From Siphonodentalium dalli (Eukaryota; Mollusca; Scaphopoda; Gadilida; Siphonodentaliidae), in the NCBI GenBank assembly GCA_032622095.1, contig CP136065.1, positions 218,840,151-218,904,150 of the forward strand: a stretch of DNA of 64,000 bases, written 5' to 3'. The notes under the pieces are model-generated. The model was given only the letters and a program-made list of their open reading frames with translations, searched no databases and had not been told where the DNA came from. A program made the translations under genes and the position numbers. Shown one piece after another: positions 54,280-64,000 of the stretch (position 1 is the stretch's first letter; every line of letters begins with the position of its first letter).

Positions 54280-54880
54280 TTTGACCCATGAAGCGTTATT
54301 AGATAGGTCCCATTCACCTCATATGTCTTAAAAGGGCACTAATAATTATCATATATACTTTGGCTAGAGGATCGAGACCAAACAGTTAGATTCTCAGAGT
54401 TGAATTTTTTTACAAATTGATTATTTGACCTGGGGATTCTTATTAGATATGTCCCGTTGACCTCAGATACCCAAAATTGTTGCAATCTGGTCGATGAAAA
54501 TTGAAACACAGGGATAAATTAACCTGCAGCTTGTCATGAGATAGATGCCGTTGACCTCAGATGACTTAAAGGGTCAAATATGAGCAATAAATTGCGTTCC
54601 TGATCAGCTTAGATGTAGGAAAATTGGTACAGATGGGTCATCCCACCAGGGGAATGTGACGGGATAGGCGCCATTGACCTCAGATGACTTAAAGGCGGAC
54701 TAATAAATTATGTGATCAATAATGAGTGTTTATTATCAGCCTAGACGATATGTGGGAAATATGGTGCACAAAACTAAAATGATGAGTGGAATGTCACGGG
54801 ATAGGTACGGTTGACCTCATGTGACTTAAAGAGGCACTATTAGTCTGACTAATAATTATTTAAAATGACTTGAAGGGCCA
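54280..54880. repeat. Degenerate tandem repeat with 'gacctcagatgacttaaagg'
   Basis: Five imperfect copies at spacings of about 100-150 bases, each with 'gggataggc(g/a)cc(a/g)ttgacct'. Ends 'gctgggtacccctgcttg', resembling a non-LTR element tail. Confidence 0.6.
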
Positions 54881-55111
54881 CTAATAAGTTACGCATTCTT
54901 CACACAAACAAAGCTGGGTACCCCTGCTTGTTAATTTATATAATTAAACAAATAGATTGATTTGCAATATTACACTTATTCCAATATCGAACTACAGTCG
55001 GGAGCACAATATGGTCATTAATTTTATTTTAAATATTGGATATTTAATTTAATGAGTTGCACAGATAATTTGCAATAAATTTTTTTATAAAATTAAAAAC
55101 ATATTCCAGTA

Positions 55112-55572
55112 TCACCTCTTAATAAGTTCTAATAAATAGTCTGTTTCAAAGTATCCCACAGTTAGTAACCACCAGAGAACAGAAATTCCAGCAAGAATCA
55201 CGCTAATCACAACTAAGAATTTCTTTATATATCCCCGAGTTTGAGAACCTGAGGAAGACACATACGCAGGAATGGTTTGACTTATGCCTGAGAAATCAAA
55301 CACCTTGTAAGAATTGTTGATAACCTTGATTGACAGTTTGCAAGGGTCCATTCCTTTGGCCCATGCAACGAACTCGAGAAACGCAGGTAATCCACATGGT
55401 TCACTCCTCTTATCTGTTGTATATGTATCGATAAGATGACGAGCTTCGGGTGTTGGATCAAAACATGACTTTTTGTTCTTTCTGTGTATCAAGAACGTTG
55501 TCCGAGATCCAAGCATTAGTTGATCGTCTGGAATCAACTTGATCCATTCTGCATCGCGTCTTCCAACATAAC
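55112..55572 (-). CDS. Gene D exon 7: TatD C-terminal part, TM and stop
   Basis: 461 nt, acceptor TTTTCCAG. YVGRRDAEWIKLIPDDQLML, KRSEPCGLPAFLEFVAWAKG, TM, short tail ELIKR. An AATAAA on the minus strand near 55023 is a plausible polyadenylation signal. Confidence 0.8.
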
Positions 55573-58500
55573 CTGGAAAATGGTGATAATGTACATCATT
55601 CATGGTCAGGTTTGCTCTCCTGGGAAAATTCAGTTGAATTTGATGCATTCTGTGCAGGTTTTAAGGGAGGGCAAGTAATATATTAATAATTAAGCTTTTA
55701 TTGACACACACAATCGCCAATCCCTCTGAGTAATATTGACCTTACAATAAATTGTGACGGTGACGTGAGTCTGCTAGGGGTCCCAGGGGTGATTTCCCCC
55801 GTGAAAAGAAAAAAAGAAGTAGAATTTGATGCATTCTGGTTAGTTTCTATGAGAGGCCAAATTCACATTTATGAATAATTGTGCTGAATCGAAAACCAAT
55901 TGTGCTGAAGCACAACTCAATTGCACTGAAGTGCAATTTATTTTAAGGTTGGTCTATAGTGTGCTATTAGCCAGTTGGGTTATTTCAATATTACTCAGAG
56001 GGGTAGGCCATTGCATGTGATTCAGTGCAATTATTAATAAATGTGAGTTTGGCCTCCCATAGAACCCGCCCAGAACGCATCAAATTCAACATGTTTTTAT
56101 AAATTTTACCTGGAGAGCATACCAATGCTCCACTCCCCCTCAGTGATACCGGTGCCTGATATGCTCGCATCACATCTAGTACTCTTTCAATGAATGACTA
56201 TTTTAATTATAATATTTGGAAATTTATATACACGTTGAAAGATGTCCTAGGGAGTAGGTTGTTGACGTCAAATCACGTCACCAGGTGTTCAGCTGCGTTA
56301 GGTGTTAAAGGGTTTTAATTAGATCAGATTACACATATTTTTTTGAAATAATTATATCACAAAGGGATCGGAGCACAAGTGATGGCGCTTAGTCATTGCT
56401 CCTCTACCACAGTAATACACAAACATTAATGTATATACATTAATATCATTTTCAAACATGGCATTTAATCATAGATGAAAAAAAATAAACAATATATATA
56501 TATATATATATATAAAGTAAATGTCTAATTAAGTCTATACATTTAGTGAGTTGTCATATTGGGAGCTGTCGTTGCGATAGAGTTTGATATATAGTTTCTA
56601 AAACAACATAGTATTTTTCTTGATCAAAGGGGATCGAGGCACGTATATAAATCAAGTGAAACGATTGCTATCATTGATGAATTTCTGGGTTGCTTGGAAT
56701 ATTAATGTATTTTGCTTTTGTGTGTATAATGGGTCGCTGAAGAGAACCGTTATTACTAATATGCTACCAAATTGCAATATAGAGAAGGACAGCATTTCCC
56801 GTTGACGACTATATAGTTTACATTAACCCTTTACCCAACAGTCGGGATTTTTTTTACCCTGTGCCAATGCATTCTCTTATATATGCGAGTCGACCATAGG
56901 TCGCCTCGCATATATAAGAAAATGCATTGGCCTAACAATTTTTTACAATTTTAATAATTTTTTGTTGTATTCTTTAACAATTTTATAATTTCACCCATAC
57001 AGAGCCCCAGACAAACATGAGCAGACGCCACTCTTCTATATGCTTCTATATATGTGTGGGGCTCCCTGCAGGGTAATGGATGTTTTTTATTTTATGTCCT
57101 AAAAATTGTAAGAAACATTTATTTTAAAAAAATGATAAAAAATTGTTAGGCCAATGCATTTTCTTATATATGCGAGAATGCATTGGCACAGGGTATTTTA
57201 GGCTGTTTAAGCTTTATTTGGGCGTTTTTGGCCGGTTTGTTGGGTTAAAAAAAAGAAGTGATGTGCATTTTCGACCAGGTATCCACAGGAACACACAATA
57301 GGGTTTTAATGTTTACCAAATGATCCATCCAAACTTATTGTATATCTGTACTTTAGTTTTGTGTAAAGTAACATTACCACCAGTTTGCAACTCTTGACGC
57401 TGTGAGAGCTTGTTCATAAATGATAAGAGTTATCTCCCACTAGATTACATTAAACGCCATCTAGCAACGTCTATTGATTTTCAAACAAACATTATAAAAT
57501 ATTTTGTCTTCATTGACAAATAATATTTCACAATAGAGTTCATTGATTAATATTCACAGCGGTGTCTGCTAATTGTTGAAAAGTATACTTCTATATTTGG
57601 AAAATATGTATAATGATTTTAAAATGACTTCTGTTAAGTTGGAATTTACTTATTGGCTGTAATTCAGCCTTTATTAATTTAAATTTGAGGTCTATTAATT
57701 TTAAAATGACTTCTGTTAAGTTGGAATCGACTTATTGACAGTTATACTTTTAATTCTCATCTGATTTCTATTAAGTTGGAATAGACTTACTGATTATTAT
57801 TGATTTTTATTTGACATATTTTTTTTTAACCAAATGGCCACCCATATTCGACCATCAAACAATAATACCTGTTAATCCTATGTAGTAGCCATTCTTTATA
57901 TAAGCCGTCACATCTTCTTTACCTCTCAAACATTTATTAATTATGACTGGAGGTAGATTCTTATAATTCTTTAGTGTTGAGATGACATCATCATGGGCTT
58001 TGTCTCCAAAAACGAACAAAGGCTTCTGTAACTCACATGCGAGCTCTATCTGTAACCAAGAAATAAACACAGGCTTCTGTAACTCACATGCGAGCTCTAT
58101 CTGTAACCAAGAAATAAACACAGGCTTCCGAAACTCACATGCGAGCTCTATCTGTAACCAAGAAATAAACACAGGCTTCTGTAACTCACATGCGAGCTCT
58201 ATCTGGAACCAATGAATAAATGTGACCCGCCATATCAAATCCAGTCGTAAGTCGGGATTTTTTTACCCTGTGCCAATGCATTCTCTTATATATGCGAGTC
58301 GACCATAGGTCGCCTCGCATATATAAGAGAATGCATTGGCCTAACAATTTTTTACAATTTTAATAATTTTTTCTTGTATTCTTTAACGATTTTATAATTT
58401 CACCCATACAGAGCCACAGACAAACAGGAGCAGACGACACTCTTCTATATGCTTCTATATATGTGTGGGGCTCCCTGCAGGGTAATGGATGTTGTTTTTT

Positions 58501-60648
58501 TTAGGTCCTAAAAATTGTAAGAAACATTTATTTTTAAAAAATGATAAAAAATTGTTAGGCCAATGCATTCTCTTATATATGCGAGGCGACCTATGGTCGA
58601 CTCGCATATATAAGAGAATGCATTGGCACAGGGTAAAAAAATCCCGACTTAAGACTGGATTTGATATGGCGGGTCACAAATATTACAGGGACCAGCCTAG
58701 AGGTTGGAGAAGAAACAGTGACTGAAGTTCAATTTACATCACCATCTATGATCCAATAATTATTGAACAACACAAGAGCCCATTTATAAAACCATTATAG
58801 CGAGTAAGAACCATATTATAATCAGCAAATATACTTCAAATATTCCATTGGGACAGTGATGTGGATACCACTGTACCACCGTCTCGTTAGCGGTTTGCAC
58901 CTAATCAAGACTTAACTCCAAAAATACCCACAAAATTTCATCGAATTAAAAATTATTTGGCGGTGATCAGAGCTAACAGGTATTTTAATAGAGTGAAATC
59001 TTATTATTTCATTGGTACCATCAAACTTCAAAATAAAAAAAAAAGATAGACTTGTGGGAAGTTATAGGTCAAGCCTGCCCCGTGGAGACAAACTCGAAGT
59101 AACGCTACATGACGAATGCACGGCAGGCATCAATTATTTGGTTGCTAATTAAGAAAGATGAATTGGTCAGAATACGGTCTGGTACAACAGGTCAAACCCT
59201 GGTTGTCACGGTTATATAGTTTTGACTGCAGCTATTACCAGGGTTCTGACTGACCTGTGACCTCATTAACCCTTTCTATGCTAAAGCATCATGAAGAGTA
59301 GTTACTTATTATCTAAACATTTCCCTCAAAAGAAATAGAACTCCTTCTGTACTTTTATTTATCTGTTGTCTACTTATATTACATGTACATCCCTGCAAAT
59401 CAATAATAGACCATTCCGATGTACACTTTTAACTGACTGGGAGAATCCATTTAGGTTAGAAATGGTTAAAGGGGATCAATTACTAAGAGCATAGTACATG
59501 CTGAAGTTCGTCTGTAAGTTTACGTTTTTTGGTTGTCGGTATTGCGTTGGCGTTGTTCCTAATCACACTGTGGGTACGAGATCACACCGTTACCGAGGTC
59601 ATCTGTGTCACCGATTCGAGACCTTCTGTAGCTTCTCCAATTGCCGGAAGGGCTTATTAGCCGAAAGGAACGGGATTTTGCTATGGTATATACGATTCCA
59701 AAATGTGTAAACTAAAGAATGAATAAAGGAGTTTATAGATGAATCTGTTGCATGGTGCATTGGAATTGGAATACAGGCAATTTTTTTGGATTATATTGTT
59801 TCCACCGAATCGGTTCAACAGTTCAAGGACCTATTCAATAACAACTGTTATAACGAGCGGTATCTGCATGACTAAACGTCAAGGATAACTTTAAAACTGA
59901 ATTCATTCATTTACGTTATTCTATACATGTATGTTATTATGTGAAAGGGGTAAAAGTCATGGCAACTAACTCCCCAAACATTGATGATGATGATGAATAC
60001 TACTCAGGCATTTAGACAGTGGCAATATACTTCCATAATTACATTGTATCTGTCAATGCAATCAATGGAGAACGTTTATTTTCAATGCAAAGCACGCATA
60101 CCTTATATGGCAATTAAGCATGTGCGTCATGACATTTCTTGTTTTCAATCAACCATAGGTCATTTGTTGAACTTATTATCTAAACAATTCCAACCAATTA
60201 ATAGAAATCCTTCTGCAGTTGTATTATCTTTTCGTCTGTCTGTCGTCTGCTCATATTACCTGAGAAGCCCTCCAAACGAATAATGAACCATTCCAGTGTA
60301 TACTTTTATAACTAACATGAAATGGTAAATATTCAGTGGATATGATTTTATGTTTAAATACTTAGGAGCACATCTAATTATGTGGACACTAGTTTTAGTA
60401 AGGTTTACCTGATTTCAAAAAGTATCTTTGAAGATGGACAAAATAGAAATAACAAAGAGGAATTGTAACATTGAGAAAATCTGGTGTGCAAACCTGTTTT
60501 TCAAATATTTCTTTTTGAAATTCCTTGGTGGGTGTATCATGATGGTAATCGAGACCACATTCTCCGATACCAACACAGCCTTCATGCTGAGCCAGAGCTC
60601 TCAACTGTGCACCAATCTTCTCTGTCCAGGCTTCATTATAGTACAAAC
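55112..60648 (-). CDS. Gene D: RRM-TatD-TM family member, last three exons
   Basis: Segments 60648-60494, 58049-57869 and 55572-55112 correspond to exons 5, 6 and 7 of A and C, in phase, ending in a stop at 55114-55112. Exons 1-4 are not seen between 60649 and 64000, so they lie to the right or are lost. It is the most diverged copy: GLYYNEAWTEKIGAQLRALA, GECGLDYHHD, Phe at the ligand position that is Tyr or His elsewhere (KPLFVFGDKAH), NKCL for HCFTG, LGSRTT for the Asp motif. The TM is FLVVISVILAGISVLWWLLT with an 11-residue tail. Exon 6 has four alternative in-frame acceptors. Confidence 0.72.
55573..57868 (-). other. Gene D intron 6
   Basis: Contains a (TA)n run (56493-56513), a TTAA MITE (56823-57248) and three imperfect copies of 'acttctgttaagttggaa' (57610-57790). 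No exon is seen. Confidence 0.5.
56823..57248. mobile_element. TTAA-flanked MITE (CCCTTTACCCAACAG), partly deleted
   Basis: TTAA-CCCTTTACCCAACAGTCGGG at the left, TTTGTTGGG-TTAA at the right with the last bases of the repeat missing. Left palindrome 56859-56938 complete; the right one (57147-57190) has lost its middle. Confidence 0.75.
57869..58049 (-). CDS. Gene D exon 6: TatD central strands
   Basis: 181 nt from the nearest acceptor (GGTTACAG); donor GTATTATT. IELACELQKPLFVFGDKAHD, NLPPVIINKCLRGKEDV, YIKNGYYIGLTG. Length equals exon 6 of A and C when this acceptor is used, which is why I prefer it over the three upstream acceptors. Confidence 0.75.
58014..58215. repeat. 51-bp tandem repeat duplicating the exon 6 acceptor and exon start, 4 units
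   Basis: Minus-strand units each have 'ttggttacag' (the last one 'ttggttccag') followed by ATAGAGCTCGCATGTGAG. Acceptors fall at 58050, 58101, 58152 and 58203. 51 is a multiple of three and the frame through the intervening intron pieces is open (each adds IELACELQKPVFISWLQ), so use of an outer acceptor would insert 17, 34 or 51 residues. Confidence 0.9.
58221..58678. mobile_element. Long-TIR MITE (ends TGTGACCCGCCATATC)
   Basis: Inverted arms of about 125 bases start TGTGACCCGCCATATCAAAT, run through 'aagtcgggatttttttaccc', and include the 68-base palindromes (58271-58342 and 58555-58627). The same internal part sits inside TTAA elements elsewhere, but the outer ends here are different. Confidence 0.82.
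59300..60320. repeat. Two diverged copies of one intron sequence
   Basis: 59307-59440 and 60177-60318 share 'ttatctaaaca', 'agaa(c/a)tccttctg', 'accattcc(g/a)(a/g)tgta'. They lie in gene D intron 5, probably an old local duplication. Confidence 0.45.
60494..60648 (-). CDS. Gene D exon 5: TatD GECGLDY motif
   Basis: 155 nt, acceptor TTGTTTCAG, donor GTTTGC. QHEGCVGIGECGLDYHHDTP keeps the metal-ligand Glu and the canonical GLDY. Ends EIFEKQ. Confidence 0.8.
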
Positions 60649-60680
60649 CTGAAACAATACAAAAGTGCAATGAGTCACAG

Positions 60681-61048
60681 GTTTGGATTTAGTCTGTCTG
60701 ACATTTGCAGAATGAGGTCCCCAGAGGCTGAATTTAGTGATGCTAATTCACCCTCTGGGGACCTCATTCTACTTTGGCCCTATCTTCTGGGAAGTATCTA
60801 TAGTATCACAAATTAACATTGTTTTTAGTTTCTTTCCATATCCCCTAATTTGCAGAAAATAAATTGTATAATCAATAATCAATCTGATCCTAGATCTCTC
60901 ATATAGCAGTTGTTGAGGCCTAAGCAGAATGATGTTCCCAGAGGGTGAATTTGGTGATGTGATAGCCTGCCGTGCGGGATAGTGTCACTATATTCACCCT
61001 CTGGGGACCTAATTCTGAAAATGTCAAACACACTAAATCCAGGCATGT
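60681..61048. mobile_element. hAT-like MITE, diverged copy
   Basis: Left end 'caggtttggatttagtctgt', right end 'cactaaatccaggcatg', with two 'cagaatga(g/t)gttccc' hairpins. Target duplication not clear. Confidence 0.6.
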
Positions 61049-62179
61049 TTTTTATGCACTTGAATGCATCTGTAATCTCTATAAGAATAACTCGGTTTGT
61101 AGCTATTCAAGTTATGGTGAGTTTATATTGAATATGTTTATAAATGTACTATTATAAATTATGGGTGCCGGAAGAAAAATGGTCCTGTTATATAAAATAC
61201 TAGCAGGGTTACCCGGCGTTGCCCAGGTTAATGTATGCTGTGGATATTTGTTGGGAATAGAGAATGCTCTTGCTTAAAGTGCTTAATCCGTTCCACCAAT
61301 AATGAAGTATTTATTTATTTACAACTGCGTATACATTAGACGTTATAATATGATACATGAACATCATAAACATATTAGTTCGATAAAAGATGATAATTGG
61401 GTTTTACATATTGAGATGTATCAATCAATCTAGTAGGTTGGACAAAGATCTCGAGGACACCTGGCTATCATATCTCCATGAAGATACAGATGTTTCAAAG
61501 AAATTTCCAGGTGCTCCTCTGTTCATGGTGCTATATATTGGCTAAATATTCTTAGTTTAAACGAAATGTTGCTGCGCAGATATATCAGCTACATGTGCCA
61601 GGCACAGAGCGAGATTTTGAGTTGTTTATGTCAGTCGATGAGTCTGTTCTAAAACCCTTGTCAGGTGTCAGTATTGGTAGGATCCTGAAAAGTCTTGTGC
61701 TACTAACTGCATTTTCTTGTATATCAGAAGAAACTATATTTGACTGCACACTGTGACCACTATTTTTGAACAGGCCTTCCATATCTCTTGACAAATTGTA
61801 ACTTTTTGTGGAAACTGTATTGAATGGAACAGACTAAATTTTGTTATTATATATATGCAATCCTCTGACGGTTCGAGGTCTCTCAGTTTGCACGAATATA
61901 TGTATCTCTTCAATAGGATAATAAATATACGTTTAATGCTTCTTCTAGTTATTGTGTGAATGCCTTGATTGCCATTCCCATATAAATATGACTGTTAAGA
62001 AGATATAATTGTTCAAGTGACTTATGTGGGTCACCATATGTCGGGATTGTGAAATGTGAACGCCCAACTACTTAAAATGATATGGAGATGGCCTGGTGAC
62101 TGTATATATAACTTATATGTGGATATCGGCGAATAGCAATCTTATCAATGATAGTGCATATCCGCTCGCCATCCGTGAC

Positions 62180-63857
62180 GCAAACGACACCATATGTGAT
62201 TTAATTCATGGTATATCATTAGAGAAAAATGTGTATGAATTTGGTGGAATTTGGTTTATTAAATCAATTGTTGATGCAACGCTGACTCGAACAACGCCAT
62301 ATTGCGAATGTGATTATGTATTCGTTTGGTGGAAATCAGCGACAAAACTATTTCACCATATTTTTTTAATTTCCCCTCCCACCAACAGCGTCATTTTAGA
62401 AAATTTTAACCCGCACCATTATCTTCCTTGTAAAAAGTTACCCCTCTTAGAACGCCTTGGTGCCATCTCGATTGTACCGCGTGAAGTTATATATAGAACG
62501 CACACAGACGGACAAAAAGACAGACAGACAGCACAATTTTATTTCTTGTTTCATTTGAGAAGAACGTGTCTGAATTTGATGGTAATTGGTACTAAAAATA
62601 TTTTGTATCAGTTTTGGTGACCCTCCCGTCCCTATTTCGGACTCAAGCTGCACACACCAAGACTCATTAGAGATTAGAGATGCATATATATGAAATTGGT
62701 GAAAATTTGCGAGTATACAAATTCGTATCAAATTTTCGGTCCCCATATCTCTCACCCATAGGGCACCAATTTGGTGTAACTAAACCACACGATAAGATTC
62801 CTCGTATCACGGAGAAGAATATGTATCAATCTGGTGGAAATCGGCACTAAAAACATATAGATATAATTTTTTGTGTCCCTCTCATCTCTATACTCCACTG
62901 ACTCGATTGGCCCCACTTGTGACATCCTTAAACCACACGATTAAACTCCTGATATCATGGAGATGATTGTTTATAAGTTTGGTGATAATCGGCGACTAAA
63001 CAATTTTTTTATCAAATTTGGTGCCAATCCCTCCCCTCTCCATCTCTCACCCAAACAGCACCACTATGGCGTCTTTAAATCACGATTAGATTCCTTGTAT
63101 CATGGATAAGAACGTGTATCAATTTGGTGGAAATTGGCGTTAAAACAATTGTGCATCAATTTTGGTGCCCCTGTCCCTTTCAATGCAACACTGACTGGAA
63201 TGAGGCCACATTTGACAGATAAAAGCCACACCATTAGACTCCTCATACCATGGGGATGATTTTGTATAAGTGTGGTGGCAATCGGCGACTTATTATCAAA
63301 TTTAGTGCCCACCCCCTCCCAATCTCTCATCCAAAAACAACAATTTGGCGTTGTTAAATCGCACAATTAGATTCCTTGTATCATGAAGAAGAATATATAT
63401 CAATTTGGTGGAAATCGGCGCTAAAATTAGTTTTATCAATTTTGGTGCCCCTCTCCCCTTCCGTTCATCCCTGACTCAAACGACGCCACTTTTGACATAT
63501 TTAAACCACACCGTTGGATTCTTCATATCATGGGGATGATTATATGTAAGTTTCGTGTAATCGGCGACAGAAAAAAATTCTGCCCCCCCCTTCCGGGCAC
63601 CCCTGATGCAAACGGCGCGACTTTTGCCCTATTTAAACCACGCCATTAGATTCCTCATATTATGGGGATGATTATATATAAGTTTGGTGGCAATCGGCGA
63701 CAAATTTTTTTTCTGCCCCTCCCCCTTTACTGCCCCTGACAACAACGGCGTCACTTTAGAAAATTCTAACCCCGACCATTATCTTTCTCGTAAAAAGCTA
63801 CTCCTAGTAGACCCCTTTGGCATCATCTAGATGGTCCCCTGTGAATTTCTATAGAAC

Positions 63858-63890
<33 letters not shown>
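62180..63890. repeat. Degenerate tandem repeats ending in (CAGA)n
   Basis: Alternating phrases 'tcaatttggtggaaatcggcg', 'aaaccaca(c)(g/c)(a/c)(t)tagattcc' and 'catggggatgatt' recur at intervals of about 150 bases at least ten times, finishing in 'cagacagaca' repeats at 63858-63891. A 174-codon plus frame (62096-62620) falls within it but shows no domain. Looks like a non-LTR element 3' region. Confidence 0.6.
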
Positions 63891-63892
<2 letters not shown>

Positions 63893-64000
63893 TTCGCAAA
63901 TATAGATATATAGCCTAAAAAATTACCCCCTCTTTTTTTTTTTGTATCTTCCATTGCCATAGTACATTTATTTTTTATTAGAATGAAATGGTCTCATATT

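Larger units (their letters stand above)
51011..55111. other. Region between the orphan fragment and gene D
   Basis: Holds hAT-like MITEs (51012-51565, 52245-52707), a TTAA element (51594-52114), two diverged copies of one sequence (52840-53180 and 53205-53560), and short repeats with 'gacctcagatgacttaaagg' (54280-54880). No gene is supported. Confidence 0.5.
60649..64000. other. Right edge region, repeats only
   Basis: After the MITE there is a retroelement-like start at 61199 ('actagcagggttacccggcg', as at 20236), a stretch with no recognised content (61250-62080), then tandem repeats. Exon 4 of gene D is not present. Confidence 0.5.

Noticed and set aside
62096-62620. 174-codon plus frame near the right edge
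   Set aside because: It overlaps degenerate tandem repeats, has no recognisable domain, and its last part reads through the 'gacagacaga' type tail.

Overview
This is eukaryotic, AT-rich, repeat-dense, intron-rich DNA from a metazoan. Short exons have GT-AG introns, and the repeats include a tRNA-derived SINE, many palindromic DNA transposons, long minisatellites and dispersed non-coding tails carrying the phrase 'gggccataactctgg'. I associate that tail type with molluscs, most likely a bivalve, but this is a guess from repeat style.

The only genes I can support form one tandem family on the minus strand. Exon by exon I could assemble two complete members, A (22545 down to 6872, 462 codons) and C (47617 down to 36893, 457 codons). 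Each has seven coding exons whose splice phases match throughout. The right edge holds the last three exons of a third member, D (60648 to 55112). The left edge holds the first two coding exons of another, unit 0 (1216 to 1). Two orphan terminal exons lie between genes: an intact one at 27825-28417 (unit B) and a truncated one at 50849-51010.

The predicted protein has an RRM-like fold at the N-terminus (RNP2-like LYITNL and a degenerate RNP1). It continues with a TatD/TATDN-type metal-dependent nuclease fold and ends with a single transmembrane helix and a short tail, as in tail-anchored proteins. Most residues that bind catalytic metal in TatD are replaced in every copy, so these look like membrane-anchored TatD pseudoenzymes joined to an RNA-binding-type domain. 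I know of no named family with this architecture. This array is the best candidate for something undescribed here.

The acceptor of the exon that begins VELACEL (or IELACEL) has spawned tandem repeats in each gene. There is a short one in A, a roughly 30-unit 38-bp array in C, and four in-frame 51-bp units in D that each carry an acceptor plus coding sequence.

Layout: 1-1338 unit 0; 1339-6871 repeats; 6872-22666 gene A, with a 4.0-kb transposon-like insert in its last intron; 22667-27824 repeats; 27825-28417 orphan exon B; about 30.4-35.6 kb a segment bounded by inverted repeats; 36893-47739 gene C, with 38-bp and 26-bp minisatellites; 47740-55111 repeats and the orphan fragment; 55112-64000 gene D and repeats. 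Because whole units of about 21 kb are duplicated, many insertions can be compared with an empty paralogous site. This fixes target duplications: TTAA, TA, 8 bp (hAT-like) and AATT.
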